Source: Amyelois transitella (taxonomy: Eukaryota > Arthropoda > Insecta > Lepidoptera > Pyralidae). From it: a DNA stretch of 64,000 nucleotides. Below the pieces are notes generated by a model. That model searched no databases and was not told the origin of the DNA. It was given only the letters and a program-made list of their open reading frames with translations. A program made the translations under genes and the position numbers. Shown in pieces: positions 28,501 through 37,613 of the stretch. The stretch is taken from NCBI RefSeq assembly GCF_032362555.1, contig NC_083533.1, positions 4,779,001-4,843,000 of the forward strand, written 5' to 3'. Every line of letters begins with the position of its first letter. Position 1 is the first letter of the stretch.

Positions 28501-31500
28501 ATCAGTCTTTTCAAGACTGTTGGCTCTGTCTATCCCGCAAGGGATATAGACGTGATGATATGTATGTATATATATATAATATGAATTATTTTATACATAC
28601 TTATATATTATATATAAGTATGTATAAAATAATTATATTATATATATATATATATATATATAAGTATGTATAAAAGAAGACTGAGTAACTTCACATTTGT
28701 AACATCGGAAGTAACAAGGGAGCCTGGTGACCCAAGATACAGGTTCCGGCCTGGTTTGAGTCTCCAACAAGTTTTTGTAATTGTTTTCTCTTTTATACTA
28801 TAAATTTGTTATCTATTGTGTAACTTGTGGAGTCAAATAAAATATTTTTGAAATTTATCCGAAACAGCACGACGTCACAAACTTACTCCGAGGCTAACTC
28901 AATTCGTATAATTTGTTCCGTATATGTCATTTATTTTATTTCGAATATTGTCAAGGCGACTTATATAAGTGCCGTGTGGTAAGAATAGAACCACTCTATC
29001 TCTTTCCCATGGATGTCGTAAAAGGCGACTAAGGGATAGGCTTTCCAAACTTGGGATTCTTTTTAGGCGATGGGCTAGCAACCTGTCTCTATTTATCTAT
29101 CATTAAGTCAAATAGCTAAACGTGGCCATGCAGTCTTTTCAAGACTGTTGGCTCTGTCCACCCCGCAAGGGATATAGACGTGACCATATGTATGTACGAC
29201 TAACATAAGCGGTGCTGCATGTTGATCTCGCTCAACGATTCGGTCCGCGCAGGTGACGTTCCAGGTGAAGGAGCTGTCCCGCGTGGTGGGCGGCGTGAAC
29301 ACCACGGTCAGCGAGAACGAGGGCAACCTGGTGCTGGGTGAGTGACGATATCGTACCTATATACCAAGTCATCGCACCCTAACGGGGCAGACAGAGCCAA
29401 CAGTGCACCGTCAGCTAGGTTCGCTTGTGGGTTTAGAGCATATGGTACTTATACACCTAATTTTATTAATTATGCCGTGTGGTTTGCGACACCAATATAA
29501 AAACAAAAATAGGACCACTCCATCTCGTTCCCATAGATGTCGTAAAAGGCGACTAAGGGATAGGCTTATAAACTTGGGATTCTTCTTTAAGGCGATTGTC
29601 TAGCGACCTGTCACTATTTGAATCTCAATTTTATCTTAAAGCCAAAAAGCTGAATGTGGCTTATCAGTTTTTTCAAGACAAGGACGTGATTATATGTATG
29701 TTTTATTAGTTGTCCATTGTTCAGAGATTATTGTGTATATTTCCTCCTGGCTTTAGTCCCGGTTGCATCTTCACCCCACTTGAAAGGCCTCCTCTCCAGT
29801 GTGGCGAGGACGCGACCGGGACTGAATCCAGGACTTCTCAGCCCGGACAATGATCGAACATATTCGCAGGAGTGAAAATGCCGAACGTGCTCGGGCGCGG
29901 CGAGCGGCTGCAGGCGGAGTACAGCATGGGCTACCGCAGCTCCTCCAACTTCAGCGTCGCCGCCACCAAGCCCTACCCGCACAAGCCACTCACACCCGTG
30001 TAAGTTTGTTACCTTTTTTAGTTGTAATAAGATGTATTACTGAGGTAAAACGTACGAGGAATTACTATTTTTTGTTGTAATTATGATGTAGAATGTACGA
30101 AGAATTGCTTCAGCGCCATCTATGAGTGGAAAATTAGTTAAAGCGCCATCTCTTGGTGGAACTGTGGAAGTAAGAATACCCGCGTAGATCACTCGCACTC
30201 GAGTAAGATATGTTTGCTATTTATTTGTTAAAAGAATGTGTTTTCGAAGCTGAATGTGCGAGGATTGCTTCGGCGCCACCTATAGGTGAAATATTGGTGT
30301 AAGCGCCATCTCTTGGTGGAACTGTGGAATCAAAGTAATGCCTCTTTCATTGAACGAAACAGATCCAACAAAAGTTTCATAGTTTAGGCTACTTTATACC
30401 TTGAAATTTTCTAGAAACACTATTTTATTATATACGTGTGGATAAAGACTAATAGTAATATAATAATCAATTAAAGATTTTACATAAAAAATAATAATAA
30501 TAATTACATATACCGTCATAATTAAATATTCAAAAGTAAAAATTATTGGCAAGTGGAAAGAGGTAGTCTCTGCCTACCCCTTGGAGAGAGGCGTGATTTT
30601 ATGTATGTATGTAAAGTAAAAATTATTAATTTTACAAACCTTACAATTATTATTTTTTTAATTTTTTCTTTATTACATTCACACAGTTTATTAAGAACTT
30701 CTCGCCAAGGTACCTCATTAAAATTGAGACATTGTTTCATCATAAACGGTTTGAATGTGCAGTATAACGGCGTCGGTGTACCAGCAGAACCACGAGTACC
30801 CGTGGTCGGGGTACCGGCTGCTGGACCGCGGGCTGCTGCTGGACCTCGCCTTCCGGACCTCGCCCGCGGTACGTCTGCTGGCTGCTACAGCTTCCTCATC
30901 ATATATCATCTTTAGACGGCCTCTGTGGCGCAGCGGTAGCGCGCTTGTCTGCGACACCGGAGGTCCCGGGTTCGAATCCCGGCCAGGGCATGATGAGAAA
31001 ATAACTTTTTCTGATTGGCCCGGTACGCCTGCTGGCTCCTACACCTTCTTCATCATATATCATCACATCACATCACATATCATCTTTTGACGGCCTGTGT
31101 GGCGCAGCGGTAGTGCGCTTGTCTGTGACACCGGAGGTCCCGGGTTCGAATCCCGGCAGTCGAATTAGTGCATGATGAGAAAATAACTTTTTCTGATTGG
31201 CACGGTACCCCTGCTGGCTCCTATATCTTCTTCATCATATATCATCACATCACATCATCTTTAGACGGCCTCTGTGGCGCAGCGGTAGTGCGCTTGTCTG
31301 TGACACCGGAGGTCCCGGGTTCGAATCCCGGCCAGGGCATGATGAGAAAAGAACTTTTTCTGATTGGCCTGGGTTTTGAATGTTTATCTATATAAGTATT
31401 TATTATAAAATACAGTATCGTTGAGTTAGTATCTCGTAACACAAGTCTCGGACTTACTTCGAGGCTAACTCAGTCTGTGTAATTTGTCCCGTATATATTT

Positions 31501-34500
31501 ATTTATTATTTATCTCCTGAGTCCTCCCGGTCGCATCCCCACCACTCTGGAGGTCCGGGGTATGCCTGTGACCATGGATCCTGGATTGAGTGAGTCAGGG
31601 TTTTACACGAAGCGACTCCCGTCTGACCTCCGCTACCTTTGTACTTAACCCGTATTGGATCGATCATGGATCATGGTTACACATTCAGGTGCCTGAATGT
31701 GCAGGTTTCCTCGCGATGTTTTCCCTCACCGTAAGAGCGTCAGTTAGTATTGAAACTAATGTCCATAACTTTCACGCATTTTAAGCGGGCACCTTACCGA
31801 CTCTACTACCGATGCTCTTAATACATATACATACATAAGTGTAATCACGTCTAAATCTCCTGCGGGGTAGACAGTGGTAAGAGTCTTGAAAAGATTGATA
31901 AGTTTTGCTGTATGGCTTAATGATACAATTGAGATCCAAATTGTGACAGGTTGCTATCCAATCGCCTACAAAAATAATTTCACCTTTTGAAGCCTCTCCC
32001 GTATGAATTGTGTACTGTTTTACCGACTGTAAATGGTATTGATCAGCGCCATCTATTTGCTGATACATGACGTTAATGCAGTTGTTTCTTTTCACCTAGA
32101 AGAATTATATCTGGCATTTATAAAAAATGTAACTCTTATTATCATTTTTTAACTGTACTGCCCCCGCAGCATCGCACGCGCGACGCCGTTTTTATCGCGC
32201 GAAAATTCATCGCTGCCCCGTTTTACGTTATAATAAAAAGCGAAACAGCGATAGCTTTTCGCGCGATAAAAACTGCGACGCGCGTGCCACGCTACGGGCG
32301 CTGGAATACCAAAATTTTTTATTCAGATAACTGATATTATTTTGAAGGTAATAATTAATATAATTCTCAGACGAAGCACAACCTCCAGTGGGAGGGTCTG
32401 GTGCGGGACACGTCCGTACTCAGCAAGACCACCACCTTCTCCGTGCGGGAGAACAGCGGTGAGTTAGCACGGGAATTACACGCGTATTTAGAATAATATA
32501 AGATTTATTTTCAAAATTGGACACAAGGTATCACTTATTGACGTCACATCACTTAAATTCATTTATTTCATTATTCCATGTTTAATTATGTAAGTATTAG
32601 CATGTTTGTTTAGTTAAATGCATAAAAATAAACAATAAAGATGTTTTTTTAAAGACATCGCCTACATAAGGAGATGAAGTAATGTTCAAAACAGAGTTTA
32701 AGAGAATCACCTCTACATATCTTGCTCCAAGAGTCTTGAAATGATTGATAGGCCACGTTCAGCTGTTTGGCTTAATGATAGAGTTAAGATCCAAATAGTG
32801 ACAGGTTGCCCATCGTCTATAAGAATCTCAAGTTTATAAGCCTATCCCTTAGTCGTCTTTTACGACATCCATGGAAAAGAGACGGAGTGGTCATATTCTT
32901 ATTTATATTGATGCCGAGAACCACACGGCACTTTCATTATATTTTTTCCCGACTACAGGTCCCCAAATGAAATCAGTGATCCGCCACATAGTGTCGGTGG
33001 ACCACCGCGACGAGCCGATCTTCCCCACGAGAGGCACCTTCGTCCAGTTCACGAGCGAGGTGGCCGGCCTGGGAGGGGGGGTCGCTCATTTGAAAACGGA
33101 ACTCAATGCTCAAGCAAACGCGGCTGTGAATGACTCTGTGGTGAGTGCGGGTGAAACTAGATGGCGTTAGTGTCGAGGTAGAACGCGCTGTCGTTTGTCT
33201 TTCTGATTATCTACATAGGGTAACAATAGTTTACTCATATCATTTTTAAAACTATCTAGTAAGTATAATTACCTATTATACCTAAGTTAAGATGCGTCGC
33301 TCTTTTAGCTTAAGGTTTAACAGTTAGTGTAACTAGATGGCGTTAGTGTCGAGTTACAACGCGCTGTCTGTAGTTTAATTTTTCTGATGTTATCTTCTGG
33401 CAAAAAAAATATAATCATAAGGTGTCATTTAACAGATTTTTAATATTTTTCAAAATTGTTTTCTATCAAAGGAATAATAGATACATTTATAGACTTGCGT
33501 GACAGACAGAGCAAACAGTTTCACAAAGATTGATAGGCCACGTCTAGCTGAATGGTTCAATAATAGAATTGATATTCACACAGTGACAGGTTGCTGGCCC
33601 ATTGTCTACAAGAATCTTAGTCGCCTTTACGCCATTGTGTGCCCCCGCCGCAGGTGGTGCAGGTGTCGGGCGCGCTGGGCGTGCTGCACGACGTGTTCGG
33701 GACGGCGCTGGCGGACCGCCTGTTCCTGGGCGGGCCCGCCTCGCTGCGGGGCTTCGCGCAGCGCGGCGTCGGCCCGCACCGCGACGCGCAGGCGCAGGGC
33801 GGGCAGGTACCCAGCCCTAGTGTGCCACACCCAACATTCACTCCCATACATTAGTGTTGGAACCAACACGCCCTTTGCACCGCCAAGCGACCCTTTTTGG
33901 ACATCTTCTGACTGCTCATAAAGCATGCAACGCTCCATTCACCATGTTCTTTCAATATCACTATCACTTGCCATCTGCTGTTAACTTTGAATACACAAAC
34001 TCTTTAACTTGTTCTACTTTTTCTCCTCCAATCAAAATATTAAATTCACCTCTTCAAACTTACTTTCGCATTTGTAATATTTAATTTTGTTTCGCAGATG
34101 TACTGGGCGTCGGGCCTCCACGTGTTCACGCCGCTGCCGTTCCAGCCGGCGCGCCACGGGCTGGGCTCCCTGTTCCGCTCGCACTTGTTCCTCAACGCGG
34201 GCTGCCTCGCCGACGACGGTGAGTGGGTGACGATACTTGTGTCATTTTCAACTCGTGTCAATTGTAACTCATGTCAATGCAACTCGTGTCAATTGCAACT
34301 CATCTCATTTGTAACTCATGTCATTTGCAACTCATCTCAATTGTAACTCGTGTCATTTGTAACTCGTGTCAATGCAACTCGTGTCAATTGCAACTCATCT
34401 CATTTGTAACTCATGTCATTTGCAACTCATCTCAATTGTAACTCGTGTCATTTGTAACTCGTGTCAATGCAACTCGTGTCAATTGCAACTCATCTCATTT

Positions 34501-35660
34501 GTAACTCATGTCATTTGCAACTCATCTCAATTGTAACTCGTGTCATTTGTAACTCGTGTCAATGCAACTCGTGTCAATTGCAACTCATCTCATTTGTAAC
34601 TCATGTCATTTGTAACTCGTCTCAATTGCAACTCGTTTTATTTGTAACTCGTGTCAATTGCAACTCGTTTTATTTGTAACTCGTGTCAATTGCAACTTGT
34701 CTCATTTGTTACTCGTCTCATTTGTAACTCGTGTCAATTGCAACTTCTGTCATTTGTAACTCGTCTCAATTGCAACTCGTCTTATTTGTAACTCGTCTCA
34801 ATTGCAACTCGTCTTATTTGTTACTCGTCTCATTTGTAACTCGTGTCAATTGCAACTTCTGTCATTTGTAACTCGTCTCAATTGCAACTCGTCTTATTTG
34901 TAACTCGTCTCAATTGCAACTCGTCTTATTTGTTACTCGTCTCATTTGTAACTCGTGTCAATTGCAACTCGTCTCATTTTTAACTCGTGTCAATTGCAAC
35001 TCGTGTCATTTGTAACTCGTCTCGATTGCAACTCGTCTCAATTACAACTAGTCTTATTTGTAATTCGTGTCAATTGCAACTTGTCTCATTTGTAACTCGT
35101 GTCAATTGCAACTCGTCTCAATTGTAACTCGTGTCAATTGCAACTCGTCTCATTTGTAACTCGTGTCAATTGCAACTCGTCTCAATTGTAACTCGTGTCA
35201 ATTGCAACTCGTGTCATTTGTAACTCGTGTCAATTGCAACTCGTCTCATTTGTAACTCGGGTCAATTGCAACTCGTCTCATTTGTAACTCATGTCAATTG
35301 CAACTCGTCTCAATTGTAACTCGTGTCATTTGTAACTCGTGTCAATTGTAACTCGTGTCAATTGCACCTCGTCCCATTTGCAACTCGTCTCGTGGTCTTA
35401 GTGTTGCATTGCGTTTATTGTTTTATCAGGGACAAACACTGTGTATGTAAAACGTGTATTTTTGTCTTTTAGAGGAGAGATCCAAGTCTTCAACGCTGGA
35501 AGCGCTGAGCCTGTACCGGCTGTCGTGCGGCGCGGGCGTGGCGCTGCGCGTGGGCCGCGTGGCGCGCCTGGAGCTCAACTACTGCGTGCCGCTGGCCGCG
35601 CGCGCCGGCGACCGCGCCGCGCCCGGCCTGCAGCTCGGGCTCGGCGCGCACCTGCTCTAG
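25599..35660 (+). CDS. SAMM50: SAMM50 / Sam50, mitochondrial outer-membrane beta-barrel assembly protein (12 exons, 469 aa)
   Basis: Exons: 25599-25619, 26505-26621, 27488-27610, 28070-28165, 29253-29337, 29870-29999, 30763-30868, 32371-32458, 32959-33140, 33654-33806, 34098-34218, 35473-35660; all phases fit, 469 codons plus TAG. Human SAMM50 is also 469 aa (from memory). Start MGTVHAK joins an acidic stretch (EPSELEDEP), then a POTRA domain at about residues 47-125 ([31 protein letters not shown]), then the 16-strand Omp85 barrel ([55 protein letters not shown]). The protein folds VDAC, Tom40 and other barrels into the outer membrane and contacts MICOS. The gene is head to head with PUS10. 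Late exons are very GC-rich. The last 96 coding bases and the start of the 3' UTR are tandemly duplicated. AATAAA at 35942. Confidence 0.95.
25727..25820 (+). repeat. tRNA-derived SINE-T fragment
   Basis: GGCGGTCTCTGTGGTGCAGC and GGTAGTGCGCTTAACA give the 5' half of the tRNA-like head, joined to CTGATTGGCCTGGGTCTTGG; the B-box part is deleted. In SAMM50 intron 1. Confidence 0.75.
25826..26015 (+). repeat. Interspersed repeat, family F
   Basis: GGCCGCCCGCGACTTCGTCC, AAAGTAGCCTATGTGTTATT, ATACCAAATTTCATGGTAAT, CGGTTCAGTAGTTTTTGCGT, ACTTTCGCCTTTATAATAG. This layout is very common in insect genomes. Only one clear copy is in the window; the ending TCGGTTCAGTAGTTTTTG resembles the end of family B. 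Confidence 0.7.
27270..27385. repeat. Fold-back (MITE-like) element, copy 1
   Basis: Left arm CCCATAGCGCGAAAAATTAT, centre GTTTCACGTTATAATAAAAA, right arm CAGCGATAGTCTTTCACGCG ending GGCGTCGCGCGTGCCATA. In SAMM50 intron 2. Arms are less perfect than in copies 2 and 3. Confidence 0.65.
27836..28056 (+). repeat. SINE-A copy, diverged
   Basis: CGTGTGGTTTCTGGCACATT to TATATATGTATGTAT, ending about 10 bp before SAMM50 exon 4. Confidence 0.8.
28288..28572 (+). repeat. SINE-A, full length, with doubled head
   Basis: The first 21 bases (GTGCCGTGTGGTTCCCGGCA) occur twice in a row at the 5' end. It is embedded in AT-rich sequence with AAGTATGTATAAAA before and, twice, after it (28614-28680), which may be the target duplication. 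Confidence 0.88.
28968..29195 (+). repeat. SINE-A copy, partial head
   Basis: AGTGCCGTGTGGTAAGAATA to GACGTGACCATATGTATGTA, upstream of SAMM50 exon 5. Confidence 0.88.
29472..29702 (+). repeat. SINE-A copy, short 3' deletion
   Basis: GCCGTGTGGTTTGCGACACC to AGACAAGGACGTGATTATAT; the TGTTGGCTCTGTCTACCCC block is deleted. Confidence 0.85.
29738..29852. repeat. Family C pieces in both directions
   Basis: CCTGGCTTTAGTCCCGGTTG (reverse) is followed by GGCGAGGACGCGACCGGGAC (forward), so two ends of family C copies meet head to head just before SAMM50 exon 6. Confidence 0.6.
30090..30336 (+). repeat. Local duplication, two copies about 162 bp apart
   Basis: GAATTGCTTCAGCGCCATCT and GGATTGCTTCGGCGCCACCT start the copies; both contain AGCGCCATCTCTTGGTGGAA followed by CTGTGGAA. 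In SAMM50 intron 6. No coding frame. Confidence 0.85.
30541..30615 (+). mobile_element. LINE 3'-end fragment (family of 50912-52122)
   Basis: GGCAAGTGGAAAGAGGTAGT, CTCTGCCTACCCCTTGGAG, GGCGTGATTTTATGTATGTA. Only the last 70 bases of the LINE are present, a typical severe 5' truncation. Confidence 0.88.
30868..31500 (+). repeat. Three tandem tRNA-derived SINE-T heads with copies of the exon 7 splice-donor flank
   Basis: tRNA-like heads at 30918-30990, 31092-31160 and 31267-31339 each show an A-box-like GTGGCGCAGCGGTAG and a B-box GGTTCGAATCC. Each is preceded by a copy of the sequence that begins SAMM50 intron 7: GGTACGTCTGCTGGCT (30868), GGTACGCCTGCTGGCT (31022) and GGTACCCCTGCTGGCT (31204). 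So the donor flank plus SINE head was duplicated. Only the third keeps the full SINE body to about 31500 (GAGGCTAACTCAGTCTGTGT). The heads lack a proper acceptor stem, so they are not tRNA genes. Confidence 0.88.
31505..31800 (-). repeat. Family C, near full length, reverse orientation
   Basis: CCCGGTCGCATCCCCACCAC, GACCATGGATCCTGGATTG, CACGAAGCGACTCCCGTCTG, GTATTGGATCGATCATGG, CAGGTTTCCTCGCGATGTTT, TTTTAAGCGGGCACCTTACC. The longest copy of this family in the window. Confidence 0.85.
31805..31990 (-). repeat. SINE-A 3' half, reverse orientation
   Basis: ATACATAAGTGTAATCACGT, GCGGGGTAGACAGTGGTAAG, CAAATTGTGACAGGTTGC. Confidence 0.8.
32172..32290. repeat. Fold-back (MITE-like) element, copy 2
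   Basis: Left arm 32172-32214 (CGCACGCGCGACGCCGTTTT onwards) and right arm 32246-32290 (ending CTGCGACGCGCGTGCCACG) are near-perfect inverted repeats around GTTATAATAAAAAG. In SAMM50 intron 7. Confidence 0.88.
32500..32572 (+). repeat. Family D fragment
   Basis: ATTTTCAAAATTGGACACAA followed by GGTATCACTTATTGACGTCA. Next to SAMM50 exon 8. Confidence 0.7.
32700..32932 (-). repeat. SINE-A copy, reverse orientation
   Basis: AGAGTCTTGAAATGATTGAT, GGCCACGTTCAGCTGTTTGG, TTTTACGACATCCATGG, GAGAACCACACGGCAC. Ends about 25 bp before SAMM50 exon 9. Confidence 0.88.
33150..33395 (+). repeat. Local duplication next to SAMM50 exon 9
   Basis: AACTAGATGGCGTTAGTGTC occurs at about 33154 and 33330, each followed by GAACGCGCTGTC or CAACGCGCTGTC. 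The first copy begins about 10 bases past the splice donor. Confidence 0.85.
33480..33632 (-). repeat. SINE-A copy, diverged, reverse orientation
   Basis: GACAGACAGAGCAAACAGTT, GATTGATAGGCCACGTCTAG, CAGTGACAGGTTGCTGGCCC, CTTAGTCGCCTTTACG. Abuts SAMM50 exon 10. Confidence 0.8.
33811..34080 (-). mobile_element. Rearranged LINE fragment (family of 50912-52122)
   Basis: On the minus strand, [15 protein letters not shown] is read between 33810 and 33880, as in the intact LINE. Sequence to 34070 matches its more upstream part (the [16 protein letters not shown] region) with small deletions. It occupies most of SAMM50 intron 10 and is inactive. Confidence 0.82.
34232..35395 (+). repeat. Minisatellite with 16-bp unit and 95-bp higher-order period
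   Basis: About 70 units alternate between GTAACTCGTGTCAATT and GCAACTCGTCTCATTT types. Near the 5' side a 95-bp block (five 16-mers plus one 15-mer AATGCAACTCGTGTC) repeats with starts at 34276, 34371, 34466 and 34561. It fills SAMM50 intron 11. It is open in some frames only because the unit lacks stops. Confidence 0.96.
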
Positions 35661-35821
35661 GGGTCATACAGCTGTCTCTCTCTCTCTCTCTCTCGCCTGG
35701 AGCTCAACTACTGCGTGCCGCTGGCCGCGCGCGCCGGCGACCGCGCCGCGCCCGGCCTGCAGCTCGGGCTCGGCGCGCACCTGCTCTAGGGGTCATACAG
35801 CTGTCTCTCTCTCTCTCTCTC
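35565..35821 (+). repeat. 129-bp tandem duplication of the SAMM50 end
   Basis: The unit starts CGCCTGGAGCTCAACTACTG at 35565 and again at 35694. It spans the last 96 coding bases with TAG, GGGTCATACAGCTG and a (CT)n run. The copies look identical apart from (CT)n length. The first copy is the real exon end; the second lies in the 3' UTR. Confidence 0.95.
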
Positions 35822-36004
35822 GAGAAATAATTATTACAGATTGAGAAACAGTAGTTTTACTTTGAGAAACGATTATGATGGATTGAGAAACGATAGTTTA
35901 TAGTTGAGAAAACGAATTTAACGTGTTCATTGACACACGATAATAAAGCGTTTTGATGTAACCAATTTTTCCTATTACAAGTGTCAATTATTAATACCTC
36001 AATT

Positions 36005-36840
36005 TATACGCCATTTTGACAATGAGATAGAGAGAAACTTATTCAAAATTCATTTAATTTCAAACATCACTTAGTAATAAATGTCATATCTTTTGGTCTC
36101 ACAACATTGGTTGACGTCAAATAAATAATTTAAAACTATCTTTACTGCTGCTTCTTAAGGTAACAAACTGCACTGCAGCATTTTATTCAATAACATCAAC
36201 CTCACTTATGTAACCAAACTTATGTATATATGCCATCATTATAGCTGTAATTACAAATAAATATATTTTGTTTTATATATATTTTCAGATCCGAGCCGTT
36301 CGTCGAACGAAGAAATACGAATTATGTTATTTATTGTTTGTGTAAATACAAGTGTATTGATGTCCCCGCGGGCCGTACGCCTGCTCGTCTTGTATATGAT
36401 ATGTATAAATCATTAGTGCTGTTACAATAAAATTGTTTAATTTTTATGATGAATTTTATTTAAATTAATGTATAATATTTGTGTAATAGTATTTTTCGAG
36501 CGAACCGTCAAGGCTTTAATATAAAATAGTTATGTACAGCTCAGGCAGGCGCAGGTTCAAATCAATTTTTTTGCCGGTAACAATATTTTTTAGTATTATG
36601 TACATTATTAGTATAGAGTTCTAACCGATGTTCTTACTCATAATTCATAATTTTTTATTTATTATTATAGGATACTTCATATCGCTTAATAATTGTCAAA
36701 ACGTATGGTTTAACAACATTGGTTGACATCAAATAAATTACTTAACACTAAGTTTACTGCAGCTTCCAAGGCGTCAGTGCAGAAGAAGCGGTAACAAACT
36801 GCACTGCAGCATTTTCTTCAACAACGTCAACTGTAAGGAA
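36005..36840. repeat. Two family D copies in the SAMM50/NDUFAF3 gap
   Basis: 36005-36190 and 36655-36840 share TAGGATACTTCATATCGC or a diverged form, ATTGGTTGACGTCAAATAAA and AACAAACTGCACTGCAGCAT. Between them, near 36285, TATATTTTCAGATCCGAG followed by AATAAAA at 36423 resembles a 3'-terminal exon, but no transcript can be assigned. The remainder of 35830-37613 shows nothing else recognisable; a TTTATT at 37252 is a possible NDUFAF3 poly(A) signal on the minus strand. Confidence 0.6.
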
Positions 36841-37613
36841 ACCTGCACATTCAGGTTTTACTAAAACGTCACATCATTAAACTAATAAAAAAAAAACTTT
36901 ATAAATTTCATATATTTTATTGCAATTAACTAACTATATGTACAAAATTATAATTTATTTGAAATAGCATTACAATGTTGCGAAACTAATATCAATGTTT
37001 ATTCGACAGTGTTTCACTTTGTTGACATCCGTCATTTTAAACGAAATATGGAATAAAAAGAATCAATGTTTTGTAAACAACAATTTACCTTAAATTTGTG
37101 TTTTTTTTGTGCTCATTCAAATAATAACAAATTGAAGCAAGGTAGAATCTCCAAATTACAATCTTTCCTTTATTACTTTTGAAAGTCTTGTCTATCAAAG
37201 TAATTAATAAGTCAAGTCTATAAAAATAGAGCCAAATTTATATATTTTTAGTTTATTTACAAAAAATCTATGGGAATTTGTTTGTCAAAAGATATCGCAA
37301 TGAAAACTAAATAGATATATTCTTTTAAGATAAACGCAGGTTTGTCGCCGCTACACTGAGGCTGCACACAACTAAATAATAAGTATAATAAGTAAAAACT
37401 AAATATCGCGTGGGATTTGCAAAAAACTTGTATTCTTTTGAAAGTGGCGTTAAATTTGTCACTTTTAGTAGGTGGCGTTAAAATATTTTTAGTAATAGCG
37501 CTAAATTCAAAGTTAAACATAAGACATAAATAATTCGACTGCGGCGCGGCCAAGTTTGCGTTCACCTTTGCCTTCATCGTTCAAAAATGAATGTTATTCG
37601 CTGGAAACAGAGT

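Noticed and set aside
30918-31339. Three tRNA genes
   Set aside because: A and B boxes are good, but the acceptor stems do not pair properly, the body continues into SINE sequence, and related truncated copies are at 25727, 40568 and 63655. They are heads of a tRNA-derived SINE.
33602-33938. Long Arg/Ala-rich frames on both strands around SAMM50 exon 10
   Set aside because: They are alternative-frame shadows of a GC-rich exon and an adjacent LINE fragment.
34232-34680. Coding frames with repeated QLVS/CNSC peptides in the minisatellite
   Set aside because: The frames exist only because the 16-bp unit lacks stops; they lie in a SAMM50 intron, and unit-length changes (15-mers) break any long frame.
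36285-36431. Alternative 3' terminal exon of SAMM50 (TTTTCAG then AATAAAA)
   Set aside because: No donor upstream needs it, the main frame already ends at 35660, and no conserved coding is seen; left as a possibility only.
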